A stretch of DNA of 64,000 nt from CAZMBI01 sp964564675 (GCA_964564675.1 CAZMBI010000010.1:13323-77322); one strand, 5' to 3'; positions 15,192 to 24,722 are shown, numbered from the stretch's first letter. A program made the numbers and translations. Notes: generated by a model from the letters alone, not told the origin.

Positions 15192-15980
15192 ATGCCGCTG
15201 ATTGCCACCTGGAATATCAACTCGATTAAGGCGCGAATCGGGCATTTGCGCCACTGGTTGTGGGAAACGCAACCCGATATCGCATTGTTGCAGGAAACCA
15301 AATGCGACGATAATGCCTTTCCGCGTATGGAAATTGAGGATCTTGGCTATAATCTCGCCCTGAATGGACAGAAAACCTATAACGGCGTGGCAATTTTAAG
15401 CAAATATCCGCTGGATGATGTCCGCAAAGGCCTTGATGGTGAGCCTGATGACGCGCAGGCGCGTTATATTGAAGCCGTCGCCAGCGTCGAGGGCACAGTC
15501 ATTCGCGTTGCCTCAGTGTATGTGCCCAACGGGCAGGCAGTCGGCTCCGATAAATTTGCGTACAAGTTGCGTTTTTTTGAACGGCTGCGATCGCGTTTAT
15601 CGCAACTTTTGCCCTACGAAGAAGTCTGTGTCATCGGTGGCGACTATAACGCTGCCCCCTACCCAATCGATGTGTATAACCCGGAGAAACTGGACGGCAC
15701 GGTCTGTTATCACCCGGAAGAGCGGCGGCAGCTGCGCGCGCTGCTGCATCTGGGTTATTACGATGCGTTCCGTACGGTCAACCCACATGCCGAACAATTT
15801 TCCTGGTGGGATTATCGCGGTAACGCCTATCCCAACAATCACGGCCTGCGCATCGACCATTTGCTCTTATCGCCACAGGCAACCGACTGGCTGCATGAAA
15901 GCCGCATTGACGAAACCGCTCGCAGTTGGGAAAAGCCCTCCGATCACGCGCCGGTGCTGTGCGAATTAGCTATCCCCTAG
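15192..15980 (+). CDS. xth: Exodeoxyribonuclease III
   Basis: AP endonuclease / 3'-5' exonuclease of base excision repair. The 262-residue protein shows the endonuclease-exonuclease-phosphatase fold: ATWNINSIKARIGHLRHWL, LLQETKCDDNAF (metal-binding Glu), VYVPNG, GGDYNAAPYPIDVYNP (Asp/Asn pair), GLRIDHLLLS and the catalytic SDHAPVLCEL. The start has only a weak upstream GCAGGG. Its end lies 9 bases from the convergent pleD stop. Confidence 0.94.
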   Translation: MPLIATWNINSIKARIGHLRHWLWETQPDIALLQETKCDDNAFPRMEIEDLGYNLALNGQKTYNGVAILSKYPLDDVRKGLDGEPDDAQARYIEAVASVEGTVIRVASVYVPNGQAVGSDKFAYKLRFFERLRSRLSQLLPYEEVCVIGGDYNAAPYPIDVYNPEKLDGTVCYHPEERRQLRALLHLGYYDAFRTVNPHAEQFSWWDYRGNAYPNNHGLRIDHLLLSPQATDWLHESRIDETARSWEKPSDHAPVLCELAIP

Positions 15981-15989
15981 ACCTATCCA

Positions 15990-17858
15990 CTAGAAAGTGC
16001 CGGGCGGCTCATCGTCAATCGGGGACGCGGCGGACACGTCGTGCTCAACGACCTTTTGCTTCTTATCCTTTTTCAGCTCCGTGAGTGCCGCTTTCTGATC
16101 TTCGCTCAGCCCCACCCGGTTGGCGCCCTGCCCGGCGGCGCTGACCTCATTGGCCTTGGTATGCAGTTGCGGGTCGAAATCATAATGGCCGTTAGCCGGT
16201 CGCTCCGCCGGCGGGTCTGGTGCGAATGCTGTATTCGGGTCATCGCCGCCGTGACCCGTCTGAACCGATTGTAGCGGCTCTTGCGCTGCGGGCGGTGCCG
16301 GCGATGCCGATTCCGGAGCGGGCGGCGTAACAGGCATCGCCTGTGCCTGAGAAGGCGCTGGCTCTTGCGCTGAGGGCGGCGGTGGTGCCGGCTCCGGAGC
16401 GGGCGTCTCGGCAGGGTTTGGCGCGGCTTGAACCGGATCGTCCGCCGGTTGTGAATCACCGTGTTGAAGGCTTTGTTGTACGCCTATTTCAAGCGAGCTG
16501 GGACAGATTTGATTGCGCCCGCCATGCTTGGCTTCATACAGCGCATTATCCGCCCGTTTGAGCAACTGTTCTGCGGTATCCCCTTCCAGATTCAAACTGG
16601 CCAGGCCGATACTGATCGTCTTATTCAGCTCACCTACTTCGTGGCTGACTTTAAACGGCGTGTATTCAACCATTTTACGTATCCGGTCGGCAACATCATA
16701 CGCATTCTTAAACGGCGTCTCCGGCATGAGCACGACAAATTCTTCGCCACCGAAGCGCGCCACCAGATCCGAGCTGCGGGTTTCGTTGATTATAACCTGT
16801 GACAACTGCCTGAGAATCTCGTCCCCCACATCGTGACCATAGGTGTCGTTAACGGGCTTGAAATAGTCCATGTCCATGATAATCAAGGACATGTGCTTAT
16901 GTTTTTCCAGTGAAGAACTCACCATGTTTTTAAGGTGCGTATCGAGATAATGGCGATTATACAGGCCCGTCAGGCCATCCGTAATCGCCATTGACACGCT
17001 TTCCTGATAATTTAATTTTAAGGCATCCTGATATTTCTTACGCCGGATCTGGGTTTTCGCCCGCGCCAGCATTTCGTTGAAATCCACCGGTACGATCAAA
17101 TAATCGTTGACGCCCAGCTCCAGGGCTTTGAGCATCAGGTTGGTTTCCTGCTCATCGACCAGCATAACCACCGGCACATGGCGCATCCGCTCAACCGCCT
17201 TGAGTTGCGTTGCCAGACGCAACCCGTCGATTTCGGTCAGCATTGAGCTGATAATAACCAAATCCACATCTTCCGTTCTGGCTCGCTCGATTGCATCTCT
17301 ATGGTCTTCAAACATCTCCACTTTATAGAACTCATCGAGCTTTTCCTTCATATAGCGCGACTGCACCACATCATCGTCAACCAGCCAAACCTTCGAGCCG
17401 GTGGGATCAAAATTGACGGGCACCAGATCGTTCATCACGCCCATTTGCGAACCGGACTGGTCGCGCAGGCGCAATTCATCGATTAAGACCTTAATACGGA
17501 TGAGGGATTTCACACGCGCAAATAACGCTGTGTCATTAATCGGTTTGGTAACGAAATCATCCGCCCCAGATTCCAGTCCCTGGACGCGATCCGATGGCTC
17601 CGACAACGCGGTTACCATAACCACGGGGATATGGGAAAGCTCGGGATCACTCTTCAGACGTGAACAGGTCTCAAATCCATCCATGCCGGGCATCATCACA
17701 TCCAGCAAAATCAGATCTGGCTTATGTTCCTTTGCTTGCTTAAGCGCCTCATAGCCATCTTTGGCGGTGAGGACATCGTAATATTCATTACTTAGTTTCG
17801 CCTCTAGCAGCTTCACATTAGCCGAGACGTCATCGACAACCAGGATCACCCCTGTCAT
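15990..17858 (-). CDS. pleD: PleD-like response regulator diguanylate cyclase with long C-terminal tail
   Basis: Domains in order: REC1 (about 1-120, acceptor Asp in PDLILLDVMMPGMDG), a degenerate REC2 (about 155-270, DLVIISSMLTEIDG without a clear acceptor Asp, as in PleD), then GGDEF (about 290-450) with active site RFGGEEFVVLMPE. The inhibitory I-site RxxD is present as RSSD just upstream, so product inhibition by c-di-GMP is expected. About 165 residues rich in Pro and Ala follow the cyclase domain, ending KKDKKQKVVEHD; Caulobacter PleD lacks this tail. It sits 3 bases downstream of divK in one operon and in Caulobacter drives the swarmer-to-stalked transition. Confidence 0.92.
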   Translation of the reverse strand: MTGVILVVDDVSANVKLLEAKLSNEYYDVLTAKDGYEALKQAKEHKPDLILLDVMMPGMDGFETCSRLKSDPELSHIPVVMVTALSEPSDRVQGLESGADDFVTKPINDTALFARVKSLIRIKVLIDELRLRDQSGSQMGVMNDLVPVNFDPTGSKVWLVDDDVVQSRYMKEKLDEFYKVEMFEDHRDAIERARTEDVDLVIISSMLTEIDGLRLATQLKAVERMRHVPVVMLVDEQETNLMLKALELGVNDYLIVPVDFNEMLARAKTQIRRKKYQDALKLNYQESVSMAITDGLTGLYNRHYLDTHLKNMVSSSLEKHKHMSLIIMDMDYFKPVNDTYGHDVGDEILRQLSQVIINETRSSDLVARFGGEEFVVLMPETPFKNAYDVADRIRKMVEYTPFKVSHEVGELNKTISIGLASLNLEGDTAEQLLKRADNALYEAKHGGRNQICPSSLEIGVQQSLQHGDSQPADDPVQAAPNPAETPAPEPAPPPPSAQEPAPSQAQAMPVTPPAPESASPAPPAAQEPLQSVQTGHGGDDPNTAFAPDPPAERPANGHYDFDPQLHTKANEVSAAGQGANRVGLSEDQKAALTELKKDKKQKVVEHDVSAASPIDDEPPGTF

Positions 17859-17861
17859 CGG

Positions 17862-18242
17862 CTATACCTCCACGGGATCGTTCAAAAACTTGCGTAATGT
17901 TGCCAGAAAGTGATCGATGGAAATGGGTTTGGAGATATAGGCTTCACAGCCTGCACGAAGAATTTTTTCCTCATCATCCTTCATGGCAAAAGCGGTCACC
18001 GCAACTACGGGTATATGCCGGATTTCCTCGTCAGACTTGATCTTTTTAGTCACATCCAGACCGGAAATCTCTGGCAACTGAATATCCATTAAAATCAGAT
18101 CCGGACGAATGTTGCGGGTCAAACTGATTGCTTCCAACCCTTCCTTGGTTTCAATGGTCTCATACCCGTTAGCCTCTAATAGATCACGAAAGAGCTTCAG
18201 GTTCAGATCATTATCTTCAACGATCAGAATTTTTTTGGTCAT
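17862..18242 (-). CDS. divK: Single-domain response regulator DivK
   Basis: A 126-residue lone receiver domain. The acidic pair is in ILIVEDNDLNLKLF, the phospho-acceptor Asp in PDLILMDIQLPEISG, the Thr in VVAVTAFAMK and the Lys in YISKPIS. The MTKKILIVEDNDLN start and the placement before pleD match DivK, which in Caulobacter controls CckA and so CtrA activity through DivL. Upstream 18243-18464 is an AT-rich stretch with no gene and presumably holds the promoter. Confidence 0.93.
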   Translation of the reverse strand: MTKKILIVEDNDLNLKLFRDLLEANGYETIETKEGLEAISLTRNIRPDLILMDIQLPEISGLDVTKKIKSDEEIRHIPVVAVTAFAMKDDEEKILRAGCEAYISKPISIDHFLATLRKFLNDPVEV

Positions 18243-18464
18243 ATGCGAGTCCCTTTACGCACCTGGCTGTTATATTGTTATTTTTCGTAATATCCTTGTT
18301 GTAACACAGAATTTGTTAAAATTGTATTACTGCAAAACACTTAGACTGGCAGCATGCCAGAATCGACAAAATTGGTCTATTGAAATCCCTGCATTCTGTC
18401 TAAACCAAGCACGAACATACAACCAGATAGGTAAAATGGTAACAAAAAACCGGCCACTAACTGG

Positions 18465-19688
18465 TTATAATTTAGGCAGTTTGACGCCGAGGCATTTGGC
18501 CAGATTCTCCTGCTCTCCGTAATAGGCGGCGCGGCGCAGAAAGCGTGGCATGATGCCGGACCATTGAAAGTTGCCTTTGAGTTTGCCGTCGCTGCCCTCA
18601 CCCTGCGATTGAAACTGAAACAAATCCTGCATGGTGATGACATCGCCTTCCATCCCGACAAGCTCGGTGACGAATGTAATCCGCCGGTGCCCGTCTCGCA
18701 TGCGACTGACCTGGACAATAATATTAATAGCCGAGGAGATCTGTTGGCGAATGGCGGTCACAGGTAAATTCAAATTAGCCATATTGATCATATTTTCCAG
18801 TCTGGAAAGCGCATCACGGGGGTGGTTGGCGTGAATGGTGGTTAACGAACCTTCATGGCCGGTATTCATGGCCTGCATCATGTCAAACGCCTCCGCGCCG
18901 CGCACCTCACCAACGATGATGCGGTCCGGGCGCATGCGCAGGGCATTTTTTACCAGATCGCGGATAGAAACTTCCTCTTCTCGTCGGCTGTCGAATGTCA
19001 CCGGCTTGGTTTCAAGGCGGACCAGATTACTTAATTGCAGTTTCAACTCGGCGGCATCCTCAATGGTGACCACGCGTTCGATATCATCGATGTGTTGCGA
19101 CATGGCATTCATCATCGTTGTTTTACCAGAGCCCGTTCCTCCCGAAATCATCACATTCAGGCGGCATTTGGCGATAATGCGGAGAAATTCCGCCAAAGCA
19201 GGCGACATATTGTTTTGTTCACGCATCATATCCAGCGTGATGGTTTTTTTGGCGAATTTCCGGATTGAGATCGCCGTGCCGTCCACCGACAAGGGGGGGG
19301 CGATAATATTGACCCGGCTGCCATCCAGCAAACGTGCGTCCACCAGTGGCCGTGAGGGATTTAGTCGGCGGCCGACTGCGCCGACCACCTTTTCAGCAAT
19401 ATCGATAACGGCCGCGTCGCTGGGGAAAGTAACATCCGTCAGTTCCAACTTGCCGTGACGTTCAACGAATATTTTGTCATGGCGATTAATCAGAATATCG
19501 TTAACCGTATCATCTTCCAGCAGAGGCTGAATCGGTCCCAGATTCTGAATTTCTTCAACCAGCCGGGCCGTTAGGTTCTGAATTTTTTCTTCCTCGTGGT
19601 CAAGCCCGTAAGCCGCCTGAATCGTGCGGGTGAGGGACTCAAGCTGCCCCTCAAGGTGAGCGATGCGGGTGTCACTGTCTTGTGGCAT
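18465..19688 (-). CDS. CpaF/TadA-like secretion ATPase, second of two tandem copies
   Basis: A type II/IV secretion ATPase of about 407 residues with Walker A ISGGTGSGKTTMMN, Asp box VVTIEDAAELKL, His box GHEGSLTTIHANHPRDALSR and Walker B-like DRIIVGEVRGAEAFDMM. These belong to the CpaF family that powers Flp pilus assembly. The frame is open to a TTG at 19742, but I choose ATG 19688 (MPQDSDTRIAHLEG). It lies just downstream of a paralogue in the same direction. No pilin, CpaB, CpaC, CpaE or TadB/C genes are in the window. The N-terminal coiled coil of about 45 residues differs from that of its neighbour. Confidence 0.88.
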   Translation of the reverse strand: MPQDSDTRIAHLEGQLESLTRTIQAAYGLDHEEEKIQNLTARLVEEIQNLGPIQPLLEDDTVNDILINRHDKIFVERHGKLELTDVTFPSDAAVIDIAEKVVGAVGRRLNPSRPLVDARLLDGSRVNIIAPPLSVDGTAISIRKFAKKTITLDMMREQNNMSPALAEFLRIIAKCRLNVMISGGTGSGKTTMMNAMSQHIDDIERVVTIEDAAELKLQLSNLVRLETKPVTFDSRREEEVSIRDLVKNALRMRPDRIIVGEVRGAEAFDMMQAMNTGHEGSLTTIHANHPRDALSRLENMINMANLNLPVTAIRQQISSAINIIVQVSRMRDGHRRITFVTELVGMEGDVITMQDLFQFQSQGEGSDGKLKGNFQWSGIMPRFLRRAAYYGEQENLAKCLGVKLPKL

Positions 19689-19748
19689 AAGCGCTTTCTT
19701 CTGTTTTGATTTAAAGTGTATCAAAGCATTGGATAAAAGCAAATAGCT

Positions 19749-21071
19749 TTACTTGAATACGCCTGTTTTACGTAGCATATTTGCGAGATCCTTGTTGCGC
19801 GGGAGAACCCCCAGCCATTGGAATTGGCCCGTGATGCGGCCATTTTCATCTTCACCGCGAGGCTGAAACGTAAAGAGATCTTGCATAACGACTGTATCGT
19901 TCTCAAGACCCACCACTTCCGTGATATTGGTGAGGCGGCGTGACCCGTCTTTAAAGCGGTTCACTTGTAAAATAATGCTCAACGCCGAAACGATTTGCTG
20001 CCGGATAAATTTCTGGCTTAAATGCATCTCACCCATATCCACCATGTTTTCCAGTCGCATAATCGCATCGCGCGGGCTGTTGGCATGCATGGTGGCCAGC
20101 GATCCCTCGTGCCCGCAATTCATGGCTTGCAGCATATCAAACGCCTCCGCGCCGCGCACCTCACCGAGGATAATGCGGTCAGGCCGCATGCGCAGCGCGT
20201 TACGCGTCAAGTCCCGAATATTCACTTCTTCGGTACGGTCGCCAAGGCTTGTAGGCTCTTTGGTTTCCAGACGCACCACGTGCGGTTGCTGCAGTTGCAG
20301 TTCGGCCGAATCTTCAATGGTGACAATACGCTCACTGCGGTTAATATATTGCGACAGCGCGTTAAGCATGGTGGTCTTGCCGGCGCCGGTCCCGCCGCTG
20401 ATCACCATATTCAGTTTGGTTTGCGCGCAGGCTTTCAGAAAATTTGCCACCTGTTCAGTCAGCACGTGGGTTTGCACCATGCTGTCCAGCGTAATCTGAT
20501 GCGCCGGGAATTTGCGAATGGAAATGTGCGCCCCGTCAACGGCCATGGGCGGCAGAATGATATTGACGCGGCTGCCGTCCTCCAGGCGGGTATCGATCAT
20601 CGGGCGCTTGGGGTCTATCTCTCGCTCAACCGACTTCAGAAGTTCCTGAGCAAAGGCGAGTACTTCCTCCGTTGTCTGAAAGGTTAAATTTGTTGCTTCC
20701 AGGATACCGGCGCGCTCAACATAAACCGGTCCGGCGCCGTTAATCAGGATGTCGTTGATCGAATCATCCTGCATCAGCTGATTAATATGCGGGATATTGG
20801 ACGGCTCCTGCCTGCGAGTGGCCATAGGCTCGGCTTGCATCGGCACCGACTCGGCCATCTCCGCCTCATCGCTTGCCGGTATGACCGGTTCGGCAGGTTG
20901 CGCCATTTGCTCCGCAACGGCCAGCTCAATCGGGCTGGGTTCCGCCTCGGACCGCGTTGTTTGACCATGCGTTTCTGCATTATAATGAGAAAACGGCTCA
21001 GGCGATTCCATGGGAGTAGTTAGAGACTCTAAGCGCTTTTCCTGAAACTCCGTCTTACGACTGGAAAACAT
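19749..21071 (-). CDS. CpaF/TadA-like secretion ATPase, first of two tandem copies
   Basis: A 440-residue paralogue of the downstream gene with the same order of motifs: VISGGTGAGKTTMLN (Walker A), IVTIEDSAELQLQQ, DRIILGEVRGAEAFDML and GHEGSLATMHANSPRDA. The first 100 residues form a Glu/Pro-rich, probably disordered leader absent from the second copy. The two ATPase cores look similar enough for an old tandem duplication. Both may work as a mixed hexamer or serve different machines; the sequence does not decide. The promoter should lie in 21072-21192, which contains a CtrA-like site. Confidence 0.88.
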   Translation of the reverse strand: MFSSRKTEFQEKRLESLTTPMESPEPFSHYNAETHGQTTRSEAEPSPIELAVAEQMAQPAEPVIPASDEAEMAESVPMQAEPMATRRQEPSNIPHINQLMQDDSINDILINGAGPVYVERAGILEATNLTFQTTEEVLAFAQELLKSVEREIDPKRPMIDTRLEDGSRVNIILPPMAVDGAHISIRKFPAHQITLDSMVQTHVLTEQVANFLKACAQTKLNMVISGGTGAGKTTMLNALSQYINRSERIVTIEDSAELQLQQPHVVRLETKEPTSLGDRTEEVNIRDLTRNALRMRPDRIILGEVRGAEAFDMLQAMNCGHEGSLATMHANSPRDAIMRLENMVDMGEMHLSQKFIRQQIVSALSIILQVNRFKDGSRRLTNITEVVGLENDTVVMQDLFTFQPRGEDENGRITGQFQWLGVLPRNKDLANMLRKTGVFK

Positions 21072-21160
21072 AGTTGCCTACCTTAATCACGTATTATTTT
21101 TTGGGACGTGATTCACGTCATATACATAAAGAGTATATCAACTATTTTATTTCGAATCGC

Positions 21161-21175
21161 TTAACGAAGTGTTAC
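21161..21175. promoter_or_regulatory. Near-consensus CtrA-like site upstream of the cpaF pair
   Basis: TTAA-N7-TTAC differs from the CtrA consensus TTAA-N7-TTAA by one base and lies 90 bases before the first cpaF start. A second weaker match (TTAA-N7-TAAT) starts at 21183. AT-rich sequence makes chance matches likely. Confidence 0.25.
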
Positions 21176-21192
21176 AGTTTGGTTAAGATTTG

Positions 21193-22656
21193 CTAATTTT
21201 TTGATTTTTGCCGGCGGCGGATCACAGAGGAAGGGATATGCATGGCCTCGCGGTATTTAGCGACGGTCCGGCGGGCAATATCAATGTTTTTATTTCTCAG
21301 CATATTAACAATCGCATCATCGGACAGCACCCGCTCCGGCGCCTCGCCGTCGATCAGCTCCTTGATATAAAACATGACGGTTTTGCTGGAGACGTCATCC
21401 GCGCCGCTGGAAGAGGATACGGAGGAGGTGAAGAAATACTTCAACTCAAAGATACCACGCGGCGTAGAAATAAACTTATTGGTTGTAACGCGGCTGACCG
21501 TGCTTTCATGCAGATCCACCTGCAGCGAGATGTCTTTCAGCGTCAGCGGCCGCAAAAACTGAATACCATACAGTAGAAACTGTTCCTGTTGACGGATAAT
21601 CTCGGTGGAAACCTTCAAAATGCTCTGTGCCCGCTGGTCGATCGCGCGGATCAGCCAATTGGCCTGGGCCAGCTGCTCCGAAATATACTTCTTGTCGTCG
21701 CGCGCCTGCACCCGCGTGTCGAGTTGCTGGCAATACGGTTGATCCACCAGCACTTTCGGCAACACATCATGGTTCAACTCCACAAACCAGGTGCCGTCCT
21801 TGCCCTGACGCACAAACACATCGGGCACAACCGGCTGCGCCAGATCGTTGATAAACCGGCGCGCCGGGAACGGATCGAGCAGGCGGATTTGGCTGAGCAT
21901 ATCGGCGAAATCCTCATCGCTTGCCTGACAGGCAGCCTGCAAAGCGCCGAGCTCACCGCACTCCAGCAGCTGGATATGTTCCAGAAAGCACGCCATCATC
22001 GGGTCATACCAGTTGCGCTCGCGCAATTGCAGCGCCAGGCATTCCTGCAGTTCATGCGCGAACACGCCGGCCGGGTCAAAGCCTTTCAGCTGTGCCAGCG
22101 TCGCCTCCACCAACTCGGTATCAACCTGTAATTGCTGCGCCAGCTCGGCCGGGCTTTCCCGCAAATAGCCGCCGTCATCAAGCATTTCAATCAGTTGCTG
22201 ACCGATCATCCGCAAAACAGGGTCATCGATATCGACATGTAATTGCTCGTTGAGATGTTCGCGCAGTGTCACCTCACTGGAAACCGTCTGCTCCAGCGTG
22301 CGCTCATCATCTTCAAACCCACGGGCCCCGCCAATGCCCTGATAGCTGCGGCCCATCTCATGATATGCCGACATATCCTGCGCGTCGTGCTGCCAGCCAT
22401 CGCCGTAATTACTATCCAGCGCCTCGGCACGGTTCTGCCCTCCTTCTGGCTGCTGAGCCTGCTCCGCGTCACCGGACGCACCCTCCGCCGCCTCGCCATC
22501 CTCACGGGTGAGCAAGGGGTTACGCTCCAGTTCCTCTTCCACGAAAGCATTGAGTTCGGCGGCGGAAAACTGCAGCAGCTTGATCGACTGCTGCAACTGC
22601 GCGGTCATCACCAGCGACTGACTTTGGCGTAATTCGAGTTTTTGCGTGGGTTTCAT
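21193..22656 (-). CDS. rpoN: RNA polymerase sigma-54 factor
   Basis: A 487-residue sigma-54. Region I is Gln/Leu-rich (QSLVMTAQLQQSIKLLQFS) and contacts activators. An acidic region II follows (GEAAEGASGDAEQAQQPEGG), then the core-binding domain, the helix-turn-helix (LTLKDISLQVDLHESTVSRV) and the RpoN box (ARRTVAKYREAM) near the C-terminus, which reads the -24 element. It starts 2 bases after the lptB stop, the usual lptB-rpoN linkage of proteobacteria. No sigma-54 activator is in the window. Confidence 0.96.
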   Translation of the reverse strand: MKPTQKLELRQSQSLVMTAQLQQSIKLLQFSAAELNAFVEEELERNPLLTREDGEAAEGASGDAEQAQQPEGGQNRAEALDSNYGDGWQHDAQDMSAYHEMGRSYQGIGGARGFEDDERTLEQTVSSEVTLREHLNEQLHVDIDDPVLRMIGQQLIEMLDDGGYLRESPAELAQQLQVDTELVEATLAQLKGFDPAGVFAHELQECLALQLRERNWYDPMMACFLEHIQLLECGELGALQAACQASDEDFADMLSQIRLLDPFPARRFINDLAQPVVPDVFVRQGKDGTWFVELNHDVLPKVLVDQPYCQQLDTRVQARDDKKYISEQLAQANWLIRAIDQRAQSILKVSTEIIRQQEQFLLYGIQFLRPLTLKDISLQVDLHESTVSRVTTNKFISTPRGIFELKYFFTSSVSSSSGADDVSSKTVMFYIKELIDGEAPERVLSDDAIVNMLRNKNIDIARRTVAKYREAMHIPSSVIRRRQKSKN

Positions 22657-22658
22657 CG

Positions 22659-23471
22659 CTAAACGCTGAAGGACTCGCCGAGATAGACCCGACGCACTTC
22701 TTTATTCTCCACGATTTCGGACGGACTGCCTTCCATCAGCACCATGCCGTCATGAATAATATAGGCGCGGTCGATAATATCGAGTGTCTCGCGCACATTA
22801 TGATCCGTAATCAGCACCCCGATGCCGCGGTTTTTCAAGGTCGAGACAATCTCGCGCACATCGGAAATGGCAATCGGATCAATCCCGGCCAGCGGCTCAT
22901 CAAGCAGGATGAACGAGGGGCGCGAAGCCAGCGCACGGGCGATTTCCACCCGCCGCCGCTCGCCGCCGGAAAGCGCCACAGCGGGCGATTGACGCAGATG
23001 GGTGATCGAAAATTCGGCCAGTAAATCATCCAGCAGCACGTGGCGCCGTTGCGGTTCGGGTTCGGTCACCTCCAGCACCGCCATAATATTTTGTTCCACC
23101 GTCAGCCCGCGAAAAATCGAGGCTTCCTGTGGCAGATAGCCGATACCCAGGCGCGCCCGGCGGTACATCGGCAGGTTGGTAATATCCGTGCCATCCAGCG
23201 TGATTGTGCCGTAATCCGGGTTCACCAAGCCGGTAATCATATAAAAACACGTGGTTTTACCGGCGCCGTTGGGGCCAAGCAGGCCGACCGCTTCGCCGCG
23301 CGCCACTTCCAGGCTGACATTGCGCACCACCGGCCGCTTGGCAAACTGCTTACCAATGTGATGCACGCCCAGCCCGTCATTGCTGGCAACTAGGCTCGGC
23401 CCGTCCTGCGCACTCATCTCAGCCGGCGCGCGCGGGCCTTTCTCACGGGATTTAGCAAATAATAATACCAT
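22659..23471 (-). CDS. lptB: LPS export ABC transporter ATP-binding protein
   Basis: Cytoplasmic ATPase of the LptB2FGC machine that extracts LPS from the inner membrane. Walker A is GPNGAGKTTCFYMITGL, the signature LSGGERRRVEIARAL and Walker B FILLDEPLAGIDP, followed by the switch His in LITDHNVRETL. The ORF has about 18 residues before a second Met (MSAQDGPSLV, 23417), and the conserved part begins only at GVHHIGKQF, so the real start may be 23417. It lies in the order lptC-lptA-lptB-rpoN. Confidence 0.95.
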   Translation of the reverse strand: MVLLFAKSREKGPRAPAEMSAQDGPSLVASNDGLGVHHIGKQFAKRPVVRNVSLEVARGEAVGLLGPNGAGKTTCFYMITGLVNPDYGTITLDGTDITNLPMYRRARLGIGYLPQEASIFRGLTVEQNIMAVLEVTEPEPQRRHVLLDDLLAEFSITHLRQSPAVALSGGERRRVEIARALASRPSFILLDEPLAGIDPIAISDVREIVSTLKNRGIGVLITDHNVRETLDIIDRAYIIHDGMVLMEGSPSEIVENKEVRRVYLGESFSV

Positions 23472-23483
23472 ACGGCCCTGATA

Positions 23484-24047
23484 CTACTGGTTTTCCTCGG
23501 GAATGAACAGCCCTTTTACACGTCCGGAGCCGCTGCCGCCGCCCGGCGCGTTGAGGATACTCTTGCCGGTGGCAAGATTATATACCAGATCATTGCCTGT
23601 TAACACGTTCTGTCCGCGCGTGAGTACCACGTTTTGCGTCATGGTGATGGTGCCGCCATCAACGTCATAATTGGCTCTTGCTGACTGCGCGGTTTCTTCC
23701 GGGCTGGTGAACAGCACCTCACCCTCGGCGATGATGCGCGAGATCCCGCGCGCGGCCATGGCACCGCCGGCGCTGCCGCCGGTTTCATTGCTGCCGCCCT
23801 TGTAAAACACCGTCATGCGCTGGGATTTCATGTTGATATCACCCTGCCGCGCCATCACGTTGCCTGTAAAAATCGCCTGCTGTTCGTTTTGCCGCACCTC
23901 CAGCGTGTCGGCAGTGATTTCAATCGGCTGGTTCGTGTTATGTGCCGGGCTCGGGGCTTGCGCCATGCCCGGCGCACTGCTCAGCAACCCGGCCAGCAGT
24001 CCTATGATCGCCACCGCCAGTCCCATACGCTGCACCCTATTCACCAT
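23484..24047 (-). CDS. lptA: LPS transport periplasmic protein LptA
   Basis: A 187-residue protein with a signal peptide (MGLAVAIIGLLAGLLSSAPG, cleavage near GMAQA) and an OstA-like domain (IEITADTLEVRQNEQQAIFT, GNVMARQGDINMKSQRM). LptA forms the periplasmic bridge carrying LPS from LptC to LptD. The start overlaps the end of lptC by 11 bases. A Gly/Ser-rich insertion (ETGGSAGG) sits in the middle of the jellyroll. Confidence 0.9.
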   Translation of the reverse strand: MVNRVQRMGLAVAIIGLLAGLLSSAPGMAQAPSPAHNTNQPIEITADTLEVRQNEQQAIFTGNVMARQGDINMKSQRMTVFYKGGSNETGGSAGGAMAARGISRIIAEGEVLFTSPEETAQSARANYDVDGGTITMTQNVVLTRGQNVLTGNDLVYNLATGKSILNAPGGGSGSGRVKGLFIPEENQ

Positions 24048-24699
24048 TCGTCCTCACTTTCAGCACCACGCCGTTAATAAACTGCAATGTCCCGTCACCG
24101 TGGCGCAGGATGAAGCCATTTGCCTCCAGTTCGCCGGTCGGGCCGAAGCCGGTAACTTTGTCCTCGCCACGGGCAACCCGCGTGTTCATATCGATATCCA
24201 CCGTTTGCGTCTGAAACTCATAACCGTCCTGATGGAACAGGCGCACATTATCGCGCAGCTGCATGGTTTTCGCCTCGTTATCAATAGTGCCTTTATCGGC
24301 TTTTACGCTCAGCCACGTATTATCCTGCGTTAACAAGTCGGCCTGTACATTCTTCAGGACAATCGTCTGATCATCCTGCTGTAGGGCGGAGTCGGCGGTC
24401 ACCAGATAGGGCTGATTTTTATCGTCCACTCCCTGAAAAGACGGGTTGGTCATCACCGGCATGGTCTGGGTGTTATCATTGACGGTGGAAAAGGCGATAC
24501 GCAGGCCTTCTTCGTCGGCATTGATCACCGGCAGTACGATAATAGCCAGAATGAGCAGCGCCGACAGCGCGCCCAAGAACATCTTGCTGAACAGGACAAA
24601 CCGCGTATAGCGCGTGATGGACCCAAGCAGATATTCCGCGTCGCGCCGGCCTAGCCGGTGCTTAGGTTTGCCCAGGATGGGTTTTTCAATACTTGCCAT
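24037..24699 (-). CDS. lptC: LPS export system protein LptC
   Basis: About 220 residues: a cytoplasmic N-terminus, one membrane helix (LGALSALLILAIIVLPVINA) and a periplasmic LptC domain (MTNPSFQGVDDKNQPYLVTA). ATG 24699 (MASIEKPIL) is preferred over the longer frame because TGAGGC lies upstream and the longer frame would overlap the kdsD end. It anchors LptA to the LptBFG complex. It lies 23 bases after kdsD. Confidence 0.88.
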   Translation of the reverse strand: MASIEKPILGKPKHRLGRRDAEYLLGSITRYTRFVLFSKMFLGALSALLILAIIVLPVINADEEGLRIAFSTVNDNTQTMPVMTNPSFQGVDDKNQPYLVTADSALQQDDQTIVLKNVQADLLTQDNTWLSVKADKGTIDNEAKTMQLRDNVRLFHQDGYEFQTQTVDIDMNTRVARGEDKVTGFGPTGELEANGFILRHGDGTLQFINGVVLKVRTNGE

Positions 24700-24722
24700 G
24701 ACTGCCTCATACCTCAGTATGC

